Below, piece by piece: positions 1 through 9,130 of a stretch of DNA of 21,883 nt (position 1 is the first letter of the stretch; each line of letters opens with the position of its first letter). The DNA is from Chara braunii. Taxonomy: Eukaryota > Streptophyta > Charophyceae > Charales > Characeae. Position numbers and translations under genes: made by a program. The DNA lies in the NCBI GenBank assembly GCA_003427395.1, contig BFEA01001147.1:25234-47116 (forward strand). Reading direction: 5' to 3'. The notes beneath the pieces were generated by a model that had not been told where the DNA came from, did not search any database, and saw only the letters and a program-made list of their open reading frames with translations.

Positions 1-472
1 TATGTCGTGCCTTTCCTCGCTTGATTCCGCAAGGAATTGAGCGAGATACGCTCTTCCTTGTTCCCTTTCCAACACCCTGCCATAGCCACCGGCGCGCGGA
101 CCTTCCTTCTTTACTCTTATTCTACTAATCTAACGTAAGAATTGACCCCGCCACTACACTCGCCATGGCCGAAAACCTTCGAGGCGACCCTTCCCCCTCC
201 TGATTCCTTCTAGGATCGCACGAGCTTCGCGATCTTCTGCCCGCCATCTCCTATCTCCCTCATCGCTCCGCTATTCGACCTCCGAATGCACCCCGACGCT
301 CCCCCCGTCTGGGTTCGTTCTACACATCTTTGCCACTCCGCCTTTGCTCTTTTGCCTGCCTTAACCCCCACCCGGCAGTCACCCCGCAGTGGTCCGCCCC
401 GCTTCTACACACTGCCGCCGCTGTCGTCTCTGCCTCGTTGGCTGCAACGCAACGCTACCTGGCCAACTCGAA
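1..472. other. GC-rich stretch without recognised gene
   Basis: The stretch is GC- and pyrimidine-rich on the plus strand and has only short overlapping readings with no recognisable domain. A patch near 300-325 resembles one near 755-780 (both contain a CCCCGTCYGGGTTCRTTCT-like string), so part of it may be an old duplication. It leads directly into 28S-like sequence, so it may be rDNA-derived, but I could not match it to a specific rRNA region. Confidence 0.4.
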
Positions 473-490
473 GGAGGACTTCGGGAAGAT

Positions 491-543
491 CCGGCTACTA
501 GCCGGTTCGATTAGTCTTTCGCCCCTATACCCAAGTCCGACGT
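491..543 (-). pseudogene. 28S rRNA fragment, copy A
   Basis: Read on the minus strand this matches the strongly conserved 28S stretch containing GGGCGAAAGACTAATCGAAC and the following CTAGTAGC-type segment. Plus-strand positions 504-542 are the best preserved. The side from about 473 to 490 is a degraded form of the adjoining 28S sequence around GAAGTTTCCC. Only about 50-70 bases are present, so this is a fragment rather than a gene. A second copy of the same 28S segment follows at 549-623. Confidence 0.75.
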
Positions 544-548
544 TCAAT

Positions 549-623
549 AGCTTCAGCTATCCTGCGGGAAACTTCGGAGGGAACCAACTACTAGACGNTT
601 CGATTAGTCTTTCGCCCCTATAG
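549..623 (-). pseudogene. 28S rRNA fragment, copy B
   Basis: This is a second, better-preserved minus-strand copy of the same 28S segment as 491-543. It runs through GGGCGAAAGACTAATCGA, a CTAGTAGTTGGTTCCCTCCG-type segment and GAAGTTTCCCGCAGGATAGC. The CCCTCCGAAG variant is the plant/animal form; fungi usually have CCTGCCGAAG at this place. The two copies are direct repeats about 91 bases apart. Real 28S genes do not carry this segment twice, so the locus is a rearranged rDNA relic. Confidence 0.8.
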
Positions 624-1062
624 TCCACCAGACGGTGTGCCTNTCGTCTGCGCCACTGCTTCGCCGCTCGGCCCGCTGNTGCGCCACGCTGCATTANCNC
701 CCGTCGGACTGAGGTCNGACGTTACCACCTCCCCTTTTNCTTCACCCCGTCCGGGTTCATTCTGTTCTCCTGTTCNCTACCTGGCCCNCNGNCTGCTGCA
801 TAACACAGCACCACCGACTCCNCCGTCCAGGCTCTCCCTGCCAAGCTCTCTCTTCGCCCCGGCTGCCGGTTTCTTCAGCCTATGGTCCGCGGGTGGCNTG
901 CCACANCCCTTTCTTACCCCGCTCCGCTCCTACNGTGTCCACCACCACCTCGGACNCCCNACGGGNAAACTCCCGTTCAGTCAGTTGGTCGTGGACCCGC
1001 GGCCNGCTGTAAGGCCTATACGTGGGCCTTAGTGAGGCGGGCCCCGTACGACCTTCGGCGGT
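624..1062. other. GC-rich, N-rich stretch without recognised gene
   Basis: Many single Ns break every reading frame. Short open readings exist on both strands, but none shows a domain. Its position between 28S-like fragments suggests rearranged rDNA or spacer, but I see no direct rRNA match inside it. Confidence 0.4.
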
Positions 1063-1063
1063 A

Positions 1064-1101
1064 ATTCCAATGAGAACTTTAAAGACCGAAGTGGGAGAAA
1101 A
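1064..1101 (+). pseudogene. 28S rRNA fragment, plus orientation
   Basis: About 38 bases resemble the 28S segment ATTCAAATGAGAACTTTGAAGGCCGAAGTGG, here with a few substitutions (AATGAGAACTTTAAAGACCG). In intact rDNA this segment lies a few hundred bases downstream of the one seen at 491-623. Here it is on the opposite strand and the intervening sequence is replaced, so the order and orientation are scrambled. Similarity stops at about 1101. Confidence 0.6.
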
Positions 1102-1780
1102 AGCCCGCGGGCGAACCGCGTGGGGACCAATGGTGCTCCTCAGCCCACGCACCAAAATAAAATAGGATACAGGAATGNCGCCGGCACCCCAAGCGCGCGA
1201 GAGCCCGCAGGCCAGCCTTAAAAGGCNCNCACTCAAGGTCCTCGGCCGCTGTGACGACCATTAGATCCGGCGTCCCGTCCAAACCAATGCCTNGCAGGGG
1301 TAGGAAAAATACGACAGTAGAATAAAACTATTTTAGAAAACGCCANCACCAATCGGACGTCNCCACTAACAAAACCGAGGAGGATAGCCCCACGGCCCTC
1401 AACCCCATCGGCCTTCTCCCCGACGCTCCGCTATCGCGGCGTCGACGTTAGCCGGCCTCGATCCCCGAACCTTCGTAGCAGTAGTCCGATGTCGTAACCT
1501 ATAGGGCTAAGCCCAAGCCTGAGACCAATATCCGTGGAGCGCCATATAAGTAGTGCGGCGCGACGCTATGGGCCGACAAACGGCTGCATGGTTTCTAGTG
1601 TCCGCGCCAGTTTGCTTATACCATGCCATAATTGCCCCGCGCGCCATCCTACGACACCCCGCTTACCGCACGAAGCCGCGCCGTCGTTGCCAACGTCGTT
1701 GTCGGGGCCACTCTCCGCACACACGCTCGACTCTGTCAAGTGTACCAATCAAAAGGAAACATCCTTAATTCCTGCTTAAT
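1102..1780. other. Unassigned GC-rich stretch
   Basis: GC-rich with scattered Ns and no convincing coding frame or rRNA match. It ends sharply at an A/T-rich microsatellite at 1781, which may mark a junction between two unrelated sequences. Confidence 0.4.
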
Positions 1781-1816
1781 CAAAAATAAATAAAATAATA
1801 AATAATAAAATAATAT
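1781..1816. repeat. (TAA/TAAA)n microsatellite
   Basis: A run of AAATAAATAAAATAATAAATAATAAAATAAT-type units. It separates the GC-rich rDNA-like block from the AT-richer sequence to the right. Confidence 0.9.
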
Positions 1817-1835
1817 CACCAAGCAAAACGACTGA

Positions 1836-2066
1836 GGTCCGGGCCGGCTTTACGATCAACAACAGAAAAGAATCAAGCGCGCCTTAAACCTGCGCGCCCA
1901 CGCACTCGCTATTGCGGTCAACCACCCAGTCAAAGCAATTACTGACGCAGCCGCGCTTAGCGCGGTATACTTAAACTGTAGACCAAAACTATTTTTTGTC
2001 ACTTGCAAAAACCAGGGCAGATACCCTTGTAAGGGTATTCGCACCGACAGCATACCCCATAGATAG
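1836..2066 (+). other. Start-less open reading, possible gene relic
   Basis: After a TGA at 1833-1835 this frame is open for 76 codons to a TAG at 2064-2066, with no ATG. It is basic near its beginning (QQQKRIKRAL), then alanine/valine-rich, and ends with three cysteines in a segment containing FFVTCKNQGRYPCKGIR. The opposite strand is also open (1856-2053), so openness alone is weak evidence. The plus reading looks more like a protein fragment, possibly a transposon remnant, but I cannot name a family. Confidence 0.25.
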
Positions 2067-2620
2067 AAATCATATATAACTTAGGAAAAAACTTACTCGA
2101 CTTCATATTGTCTTAGCCAAAATCAGTCTTAAAACTCGAGTCACATGTCTCTCCTATCGTTAATTACTAAAGTACACCCGTCGAGTCAGAAAAGTATATA
2201 AATAAAATCTCATAACACCTTTTATATCTGAGTACATACTGTATAACACCTCATCTATCCTATTTACTGAAGTTCATCATTGCATCTAAGCGGGAAAAAT
2301 ATGTCGCAGACCTTACCTCACACTCAACTACTAGAGTATAAGATCTATTATGAAGAAAGGAAAATGTGAGAGTCCTATTATAGAACTTAGAAGAAAAAAT
2401 CAAAGAGTCGCTCATCCACAAGTTAGGCGCAAATATTTCCTAATTCCCCCTTGTTAAGCCCTAACTATTTAAATAGCTAGGGTCTGAACCTTTCTGGGCA
2501 CATTTACCTNTGTCCCTCTTCATGNCGATAAGTCTCTTGTTCCTATCTGTTCTAGCTAAATCCTCGACCTNATCCCATTTGTACCAAGGACAATTTTATC
2601 TCAATTGTATCTCTTCAAGT
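2067..2620. other. AT-rich stretch without gene
   Basis: AT-rich and full of stops in all frames. It lies at the 3' side of the minus-strand retroelement remains, where pol or the 3' LTR would be expected, but I see no protease, reverse transcriptase or integrase motif and no LTR pair. The only structured element is the palindrome at 2459-2482. Confidence 0.5.
2459..2482. repeat. 24-bp near-perfect palindrome
   Basis: CCCTAACTATTT / AAATAGCTAGGG pairs over 11 of 12 positions with no loop. The one mismatch is A64 against C77 (counting from 2400). It could extrude as a small cruciform or be a protein-binding site; function unknown. Confidence 0.7.
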
Positions 2621-2622
2621 GT

Positions 2623-2865
2623 CTACACAACGTTTTTCCTTCCTCCTTGGTCATGCGAANNTGTCTCTGTTGAACTTTCAATCCTCTCAAAATAATGAGC
2701 TATCGCCGCTATATAAGACTTTTTCTTACTCTGTCTGTGCAGACTTNGAAGAATCTGTCCAACCACTTTTGAAGTCAGTGCCTCAATGACTTCAGAGGCA
2801 CCTTGTGGTAATAGGCTTAGTGTTTGTTCATTCACTCTTACCTTCTCTCTACCATCTTTTGACAT
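2623..2865 (-). pseudogene. Retroelement coding fragment, function unrecognised
   Basis: This 80-residue minus-strand frame starts at an ATG (2863-2865). Its first part, with an LLPQGASEVIEAL segment, reads like genuine protein. The last third is charged. It follows the Gag remains on the same strand, separated by several frame changes and stops between 3055 and 2865. It could be the C-terminal part of Gag or the start of the pol region. There is no catalytic motif, so its role is unknown. Confidence 0.35.
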
Positions 2866-3052
2866 TTCCCTTGCTGAATTCTCACTTTTTTCTTGTCCTT
2901 ACACAAGAAGCGCTTCAACAATACGTATAAGTTTCAAATTTCTGCTTCTTCTCCCATTCAATTATATTGTTGGACTCCACCTTCTCTTTCACCGATATCA
3001 GAAAACTTTGTTTAAATTNTTGNCACTCCTTCATTCTATTCCACTGCCTCCC

Positions 3053-3241
3053 CTACTTGTNATATATCATGCTTCTGTGGACAAAATTTTTCTCACTCAA
3101 CTTGCTTCCCTCTCTGCATACCTTCCTCATTACATCCTCCAATAGTCTTTTCCAGTTATCTCCTCTATAGGAGAATACTTCTATTTTTGATAGTCGTGAC
3201 TTCTTGAGGACGTTACCATTCAAAGACCTTACAACCCCCTG
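3053..3241 (-). pseudogene. Continuation of Gag after frame shift
   Basis: Minus-strand codons 3241 to 3056 are open for 62 codons between a TGA (3242-3244) and a TAG (3053-3055). They overlap the last codons of the zinc-knuckle frame in a different phase. The composition (charged, with a NWKRLLEDVMRKV segment) looks like protein. It is best read as the continuation of the retroelement polyprotein after a one-base shift near 3235-3245. Confidence 0.35.
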
Positions 3242-3474
3242 TCACTGATACAGGTTGTCGCCTTTGTCCACCATTCGCGCTTTCGTCGTAAGGCTTCCGG
3301 TCTCGTCCTTCGAGGTATGTTTGGGTTAATGAGGTTCCCAAATCTGTCATAAACACCTGCTTCGATATCAGTGCTAATCATACCATTTGCTTCATCGATC
3401 TTTCTGATGTGACAAAACCTCATTGTATGTCCTTCTCGGGTACAATGCCAGCAGACAACTTTTCTCAAATCCAC
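3229..3474 (-). pseudogene. Gag nucleocapsid part with CCHC zinc knuckle
   Basis: The frame contains CWHCTREGHTMRFC at 3453-3412, an exact C-X2-C-X4-H-X4-C zinc knuckle. This motif binds genomic RNA in the nucleocapsid part of retroelement Gag. It is followed by a segment reading YDRFGNLINPNIPRRTRPEA and a basic LRRK stretch, a layout seen after the knuckle in several Ty3/gypsy-type Gag proteins. The first codon of the frame at 3474 is GTG and is not a real start: the frame is open further upstream and belongs to the Gag at 3509-4237, in another phase. Confidence 0.7.
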
Positions 3475-3508
3475 TATTCTTCTCCAAGATCCTTGACAAC
3501 TTTCTTGA

Positions 3509-4237
3509 CTACCATTTCCTCGACCTTCTTCTCAATCTTGACCTTGCCCACGACCAGACCATTTCAGCTCGGTTTCTTGCTCTTCGGTGGGGTTTGGTCA
3601 ATTTAGGAGGTTCATGTCTTTCTTCCATATCGATCACTCCATTATCTTCTTTCCTTTCTTGGTCGTCACACCACATTTTCTCAGCCTTTGCAGACCGGAG
3701 AGAGCCTCGATTATCATCATTTGTTTTCTCTCCTCTTCCACCAGCTAGTTCGTCTAACAGTCCCTCNGGGACTTTTCGCTTGNCTTTCCTGTCTCCCTCT
3801 AGTTGCATCATTCTCTCTTCCAACTCTCTCACCTGTTTCTGTATACTGCCTATTTCTTCTTGCGTTGACGTATCACCGACTACTTGCTCAGGGCTTTCAT
3901 AATGATGATTCACAACTTCGGTTTCGGGAAACCTCAAGCTCAACAAACCCTCGAGATAACTCCAAGTCCGTGATCTCAACATGAAATCATATACTTCCTC
4001 GCTCAACTCCTCACACATGAACAAAGGCAGTATAGTCAATATTGCTCTCTCATCCCATTTCTTCTCAAGGCCAAAGTTGTGGTAATCGCGCAAAAAGTTA
4101 GGCAGGTCTTTCCCTTGAAACAACAGAGCTTTAAGGTCTTGGGGCATTGACTCGTTTACAGACTCGCGCCTTAGTGCTTTAGCGAGAGACGAATTCCTCC
4201 AAAGTAGGATCTTAGCCAAACCGNCATCCTTAGCCAT
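3509..4237 (-). pseudogene. Gag capsid-like region, frameshifted
   Basis: I place the start at the ATG at 4237-4235, which has A at -3 and G at +4, the preferred eukaryotic context; the frame is open a little further upstream. The N-terminal half (around MPQDLKALLFQGKDLPNFL and the LPLFMCEELSEEVYDF region) resembles capsid helices of gypsy-type Gag. Roughly the middle has heptads ending in RELEERMMQLEG, a likely coiled coil, followed by a charged linker. The arginine-rich last 30 or so residues are probably out of frame: from about 3600 to 3475 other phases give more protein-like acidic text leading to the knuckle. Confidence 0.65.
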
Positions 4238-4270
4238 TNTCACCGTCGCTGATCTGTACAAGTACAGCAA

Positions 4271-4551
4271 GCGATAAAGCGTCAGGTTGTAAGTCGAAGA
4301 TTGTTCTTAATAAGCATTCTCCTTTCCTATCTTAACAAATCTAAAGGCAACATAATACTGTCAATATACGAACGCATAATCCTTTAAACAACCACTTGGT
4401 AGAGCAGTTAAAAGGCATCGTAAACATATATGAATCATGTAAGCAGATGCNAAAAAAAACACCTAACTTAAGACTATAAGTTGCGCGCATGACTTGATGA
4501 AAGTAATAACATTCACTGTCCGCCTACCTTCATCCGAAGCTCNTCAAAGTA
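4271..4551. other. Gap between unknown gene and gag, nothing seen
   Basis: AT-rich, with stops in all frames. It separates the unknown minus-strand gene (ends 4552) from the Gag start at 4237. No terminator or splice signal stands out. Confidence 0.4.
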
Positions 4552-5180
4552 TTAATTTCTTAGTCTAAGGTCATGAGAATCAGTGTAGGTGTTAGCAATA
4601 TAAGTTGTATTTTGAAGCTTTCGGTTGAGGAGCANGGACCCCTTTTCTAGGTACAGACTGTATACTATCTCACTCGTATAGTGCTTGTATCCCCATCCTC
4701 GTTCTATCAAAGCAGCCTCCGTTATTTTCTCTCGTCCGTTGAAGTATTCGTTCACAAGGAACTTGGGTAGAACGTCTCGCGACGGGAAGGAGGTGAGCAC
4801 ATCTTATCAACACCCCTGATTTCTATAACAACAAATACTGACTTATCTCCTCTTTGACTTATTCTTTTTGCCCACTTCGCGGCAGCTATCTCAACTAGTC
4901 TTACTCGCCCCGCGAGTAGGTTTTCATGTCCTAGTGTCATCTCGATACCAAGAGTAACCCAAAACGATGATGAGTAGCACAAAGTGTCTTTCACAATGAC
5001 ACGGTCTCTATCATCGTTAAAATCAGACTCAATCCAAATAAAGATATCCTCACTCAAAGATTTACCNTGCNAGGAANCGATATATTCATTCTCTCTGACT
5101 ACCCTTGGCAATGACGACTCCATCTCGTCCTCTTTTTCAATAGGCAAGACTACATAAGGGTCTTCCTTAGCATACTTCAT
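4552..5180 (-). pseudogene. Unknown protein of about 200 residues, one frameshift
   Basis: The frame starts at ATG 5180-5178 and runs to 4752. A second frame, 4800-4552, continues the protein-like text. The switch point is near 4790-4800, so one indel breaks the gene. The N-terminal part is acidic (LPIEKEDEMESSLPRVV), the middle has a WIESDFNDDRDRVIV segment and an AAAKWAKR patch, and the second frame contains KFLVNEYFNGREKI and ERGWGYKHYTSEIVYSLY. I do not recognise the family. It lies just upstream of gag on the same strand, so it may be an accessory gene of the element or an unrelated relic. Confidence 0.4.
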
Positions 5181-7248
5181 TCTGACCTTCTTCAGTTACC
5201 CCNAGATCTTGTTCACACAGACAAATGTCCGCCAAGGATCTCCCATCACTATACATATTCCCTCCTTTATATACAATTATTCTTGAAAGGTAGTCTCCAA
5301 ATCAAACCTCACTAACATCGTTCATTTCTAACGTCTAAGATCATCCAGAAAAAAAGCGGTAATATACTTGCGATAATAATGCATTTGTAATATTGAATGT
5401 CATGCATTCTCCTAATGACTGTTACTTACAGTACGGATATATTGTCATAGTGATAACAATAATCAATAATTTTAATAGTCAATTAGTATTAGTAAGTGCA
5501 AGGACAAGTTTGACTGACATATGCGTGCATAGTGATAATGGAAAACTTATGGTAACTGTTACGACAGACAACAGTCATGATGTGGTCAATAAGTTATCCA
5601 ATGATAAATGTTTTGAGATACAAAAATAATAAGAATACTGCATTNTACTNCCTTGGCTTTTATAGGAGTATATTGTGTCAAGGGGCAGTGTAATCCCTTA
5701 AAAGGGTTAACATCTTAGACCCCTGAGCCCCGCTCAAGGATCAAGCCTCATTCCTTCACCCTCCGATTCCAATATTCGTTCCTTGGAGACCCTTGTCCAT
5801 TAGTAGACAACCCCACCATACACGTTTAAGGATCCATATCCCATCTCGTGCAGATGGACCCGCTTGACACGAAGATAGTTGGGGCATCACCCCCTTCTTC
5901 CTTGCGGCACGTAGTACTTGCCTTCTTCAAAGACCATAGTCTAACAAGGATCAAATATTTTTCTCCTTCTTAATAGTAATGTAGTCACTTCTCCTCAAAG
6001 GGTTAGGTGACAACACCCCACTATGGACCAGGAACATAGTTCCGGCGTGGNTCTCACNACTACCCCTGAAAACGAGTTTATAGCTCCTTCAAGCCATCTT
6101 TCAGGGAAAGGATAACTTAGGACTGCAACTCCCTCAAGAGCAGATTTTACACATTGACCTCCTCTTCAAATAATCTCTCCTCCCAAGAAGTCGGTCACTC
6201 CATTCACCTCCGAACCCGCGTCAAACGTGGATTCTGCGTAGCACTTCTACTCTTTAATAGGCGAGCAACCCAACCATATAGGTTCAAGTGAAATCGATGT
6301 AAACGGATATTAATATTTGATTAGCTCATAAGGTTGGATTAAGGCGCACAGTTTTGAACAAATAAACTCAGACGGGTAACTTGGCGAGCAATCATGAATG
6401 AAAATGCGTCAGATAGACAGTCTCATATGGATAGTATTAATTATGCTTGACTCAAATAAACTTGGCACAAATGAATAAATTTACATAGATAAGCTCAATG
6501 AATGGTCTTAAAATGAAAGAATTTAAGCGCTTAGATTCAGGCAGATGATCTTGGAGTAGATGCGTTCTAACAGATAGCCTCATACCTGAATCTTGTCAGC
6601 ACGTTAAACATAAACAGAATGATTCAACACCAAACCCCTCACTTCCTTACTGATTGCAATCAGGGCCACGAGCCTTTGACTGCCCCTTATAGACGAAATC
6701 GACCTCTAAATTTCTCCCAAGGATGGACTCGGCTTACATTGAGTATTTCCTAAAATTGGATTTTTATTAAGAACCCACAGCAAATGAGGGTCTCTACTGA
6801 CTCTACCTATATTTAGATTCTCTTGTATCCCTAGGTATGTCTTCCAGTCATTGGCATGTTACTATAATTTTCTTTCTCTTCTCTTGCTATAGCCGATTGA
6901 TTGGTATTTTTATTTATGAAGAGAAATTTGTGCCTATTAAGGACGAAAACCCATAGGAAATCGCCTCACACCTACCTAGATCGCCTATCCCTAAAGAGGT
7001 GCCAACACCTTTCCTTAACTCCCCTTTTTCTTCCCAAACGGATACCCCCTTCACTATGGGTATTGTTACTGACAAGGGAAGAAGTATAGAAATCATCGTG
7101 ACCTATTTCCCTTCGACGGTGTTTTTGTCTGATGACCTAAACAAGTACTAAATCATTACTTATCCTGGTCAAGCTTCTTGTTGACGGGACGACATCTTTA
7201 AATGATCCCTTTGTACAATAGGTATGAAATCAGCCCGCATAATTCTAT
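5181..7248. other. 2-kb stretch without recognised gene
   Basis: The AT content varies. Short open readings exist (for example plus 5393-5629 and plus 6901-7089), but none has a domain or supporting context. A patch at 5677-5706 starts TGTCAAGGGGCAGTGTAATC and contains the short palindrome CCCTTAAAAGGG. It resembles an LTR end only superficially and no partner copy is seen. The stretch lies upstream, in transcriptional sense, of the minus-strand retroelement, where a leader or LTR could be. Confidence 0.4.
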
Positions 7249-7701
7249 CTAATATAGGAAGAATAGTGCCAGGGAGATACATAACCGATGATCCGCGGGT
7301 GCAGCTTGAGACACTACGGGAGGGTCAAGCACATGCGGCGGCGGCGGAAGAGCAGGTCGAGGCGGCTGAGGATGGACAGTCAACTGCTGAAGCCGACGTG
7401 CCATAGAAGAAGAGGGAGAAATATTTTCTATTGGATAAGTACGAGGAGACAGTTCGAACCCCAGGGGCGGAGCGCCGTAATATTGTTTGTACTTATAGGA
7501 ATAATAGGCAATCCTTCCAAGGGACCGCGTGCGTTCGTGCAAGTCTTCCTGATGTCGACGCAATCTCACCCCTTCCCATTTTTCCTCCTCTTCCTCTTTT
7601 TCCTTCCGCTCTTCTCTTTCCTTTGTCAAATCAATCGACCTATCCATAGCCTTCCCTTGCCGTCCACCTCTTCCTCTTCCAATTCCCGATCCGCGTGGCA
7701 T
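7249..7701 (-). CDS. Hypothetical RG-rich / E-rich protein, possible Gag-like N terminus
   Basis: I chose the ATG at 7701-7699 because it has a G at -3; the frame is open a few codons further. The 150-residue product begins with a GSGIGRGRGGRQGK RG-rich segment, an RNA-binding type. It continues with a run of E and K (a charged helix), a tyrosine-rich stretch (YYSYKYKQYY) and a proline-rich linker with PPPP. It lacks N. The opposite strand is also open (7288-7707, and a shorter alanine-rich frame at 7224-7406), so low complexity may explain the openness. It lies between the hairpin repeat array and the gag remains, all in minus sense, so it may be the first ORF of the same element. Confidence 0.3.
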   Translation of the reverse strand: MPRGSGIGRGRGGRQGKAMDRSIDLTKEREERKEKEEEEEKWEGVRLRRHQEDLHERTRSLGRIAYYSYKYKQYYGAPPLGFELSPRTYPIENISPSSSMARRLQQLTVHPQPPRPALPPPPHVLDPPVVSQAAPADHRLCISLALFFLY

Positions 7702-7969
7702 GGCTAAAGGTATCACTTAGGGAAGCGTCCTAAGTGCCAAGTCACCAAGTGATCAAAGCAACGCCTAAGACTGGGGGCACGTATGGATTCGAGGGAATAT
7801 CAAGATGGTTGTGTAGTATAAGTTATCTGCCTGATGAACCTTTAATGTCAAAAAATAGGAGTACGTAGTCGTCGTAGGGAACTTAGAAGNGACTATCGTA
7901 GGAGAAACCTCTTNGCTGANTTGACGAGGNTGTCAACGTTTTANTATTGATAAAGGATTTTGTGTTTGA
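7702..7969. other. Short gap, nothing recognised
   Basis: No coding frame or clear repeat. It links the hypothetical ORF to the decayed repeat array and would be leader sequence if both belong to one minus-strand element. Confidence 0.3.
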
Positions 7970-8485
7970 CACTAACTNATGAACTAAATGAGGTACTCAT
8001 GTGTGAGTTGCNTTACCGGATCAACTGTCGTGGTGAAGNGCAGAAGAGTCTGACACTTAGAAATAATAAAGGGAGACTATTGTGCNGGTCGCCCTGTTAG
8101 CCTACCGGACCGGTCTTTGAAGGTGCTAGAAAACCCATGTATGGGTTGGACACNTGCTCTTTGAGACTGGGACGATNGACATAATCGATAGTTGGCGGTA
8201 CTCCTGTGTGTANTACCTTACCACCTTCAACTTTATTAACTAGGATCTGCTTGTTGTGAAAAGTGAACTCAGGGAATTTTAGTACTAACTTNCTTTCTTA
8301 TTAACGCCTCAGGAAGTTTTGGCCTTTGCGCTTATTCAAGGTGTAGTAGGAGGCTTCAGGGAAGGTCATCCTATTCACACGCTTGAGTCTAAGGCTGGCT
8401 AACAACCCGCAAAGAGTAGGAAATCACATTGCTACTCTTTCTTTCCTAACTTACTTACCCTCAGACAGTCCGACCACCAAACCAA

Positions 8486-8519
8486 TAATAGGGAGGCTTC
8501 TGTAGGAGTTATCCTATTA
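8486..8519. repeat. Array hairpin with TAATAGG/CCTATTA stem
   Basis: A perfect 7-bp basal stem (8486-8492 with 8513-8519) plus a broken CTTCT/AGGAG inner stem. It sits at the hairpin position of a decayed array unit. Confidence 0.7.
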
Positions 8520-8624
8520 CTTGTTTAACGGCTGGACTACTCATTACCCAAGGAAAGCAGTAGAGGGACCTTTGTTGGGGTCTGTCTATTACCTACTTGA
8601 TTCTAATACTAACTTGCAAGGGGG

Positions 8625-8650
8625 TAGGGTACCCCTGNAGGAATACCCTA
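8625..8650. repeat. Array hairpin with TAGGGTA/TACCCTA stem
   Basis: A perfect 7-bp basal stem (8625-8631 with 8644-8650), then a CCT/AGG inner stem. The stem sequence differs from the 8486 hairpin while pairing is kept. The body CTAACTTGCAAGGGGG lies just upstream, as in other units. Confidence 0.7.
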
Positions 8651-8916
8651 AACACTCGTCTTCTGTCCAAACTAACCTGGTCTCAGGACGGTCGGCTTCG
8701 GAAGGGCAACATGATACCCTTGTTAGGATTATCCTAATGCTCTCATGAAAAGGACCTTATCACGTGATAGAAGGGGGCTCTTGTGCGGGTCGCCTATTAT
8801 TCACACAGACCATTATTAACTTCTGGGAGGAGGCTAACATCCAGATCTTTCAGAAGGATACCTAAAGCAAGTAGTAGGGTGCTTCTNTAGGAGCCTCAAC
8901 TATTTGTTGTAGGAAG

Positions 8917-8937
8917 GATGCTCATGTGTGAGCTATC
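8917..8937. repeat. Array hairpin GATGCTC/GAGCTATC
   Basis: A GCTC/GAGC stem around the loop ATGTGT, extended by GAT/ATC with one bulged T. The loop is identical to that of the 7992 unit. Confidence 0.65.
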
Positions 8938-9130
8938 ATGTTACTCTTAACAGATCTTATGTATACATTGAGGGAAGCTAAAAAGGGGGATCAAATACTC
9001 ATGTATGACTTACTCGACTATCTGATTGATCAAGTAGCGAGAGATTTATGTCCGAATCGACCTACTACTTGAGAATGTTAACACAAAATAGAAGAAAAAA
9101 GGAAGGAACAATGNTCATGTTGGAGCAAAG

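Larger units (their letters stand above)
2623..4237 (-). mobile_element. Decayed LTR-retrotransposon coding region (gag and downstream)
   Basis: Several same-strand reading frames lie end to end and are linked by frame changes: 4237-3509, 3474-3229, 3241-3056 and 2865-2623. The first two form a Gag with a coiled-coil segment and a CCHC knuckle, which identifies the block as a retroelement. No pol motif, LTR or primer-binding site is visible for this copy in the window. Ns at 3019, 3023, 3061, 3767, 3783 and 4223 mean some frame breaks could be sequencing error, but their number points to a dead copy. Confidence 0.65.
7970..9130 (-). repeat. Decayed hairpin-bearing tandem array (inverted copy of 10.8-11.2 kb array)
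   Basis: At least eight degenerate units of roughly 60-150 bp. The clearest, 7970-8053, matches the reverse complement of the array at 10833-11192: 7970-8009 against 11084-11123 agrees at 35 of 38 readable positions. Each unit has a CTAACTT...CTAAAT-like body followed by an imperfect hairpin built on NNCTCATGTGTGAGNN. Recognisable hairpins sit near 7992, 8080, 8130, 8200, 8350, 8486, 8560, 8625, 8705, 8770, 8868 and 8917. Sense is taken from the better-preserved plus-strand array. Readings such as plus 8521-8748 are chance frames inside it. Confidence 0.65.

Noticed and set aside
491-1101. Functional 28S rRNA gene or R2-type insertion site
   Set aside because: Only short, rearranged fragments are present, and the conserved R2 target sequence is not seen.
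5393-5629. Plus-strand 78-codon frame
   Set aside because: AT-rich, no recognisable motif, isolated; length is within chance expectation.
5677-5720. LTR start (TGTCAAGGGGCAGTGT...)
   Set aside because: No second copy, no adjacent primer site, no matching CA end.
7444-7475. GGTTCGAACT on the minus strand as a T-arm or B box
   Set aside because: The flanks do not pair as a T stem and no A box is present.
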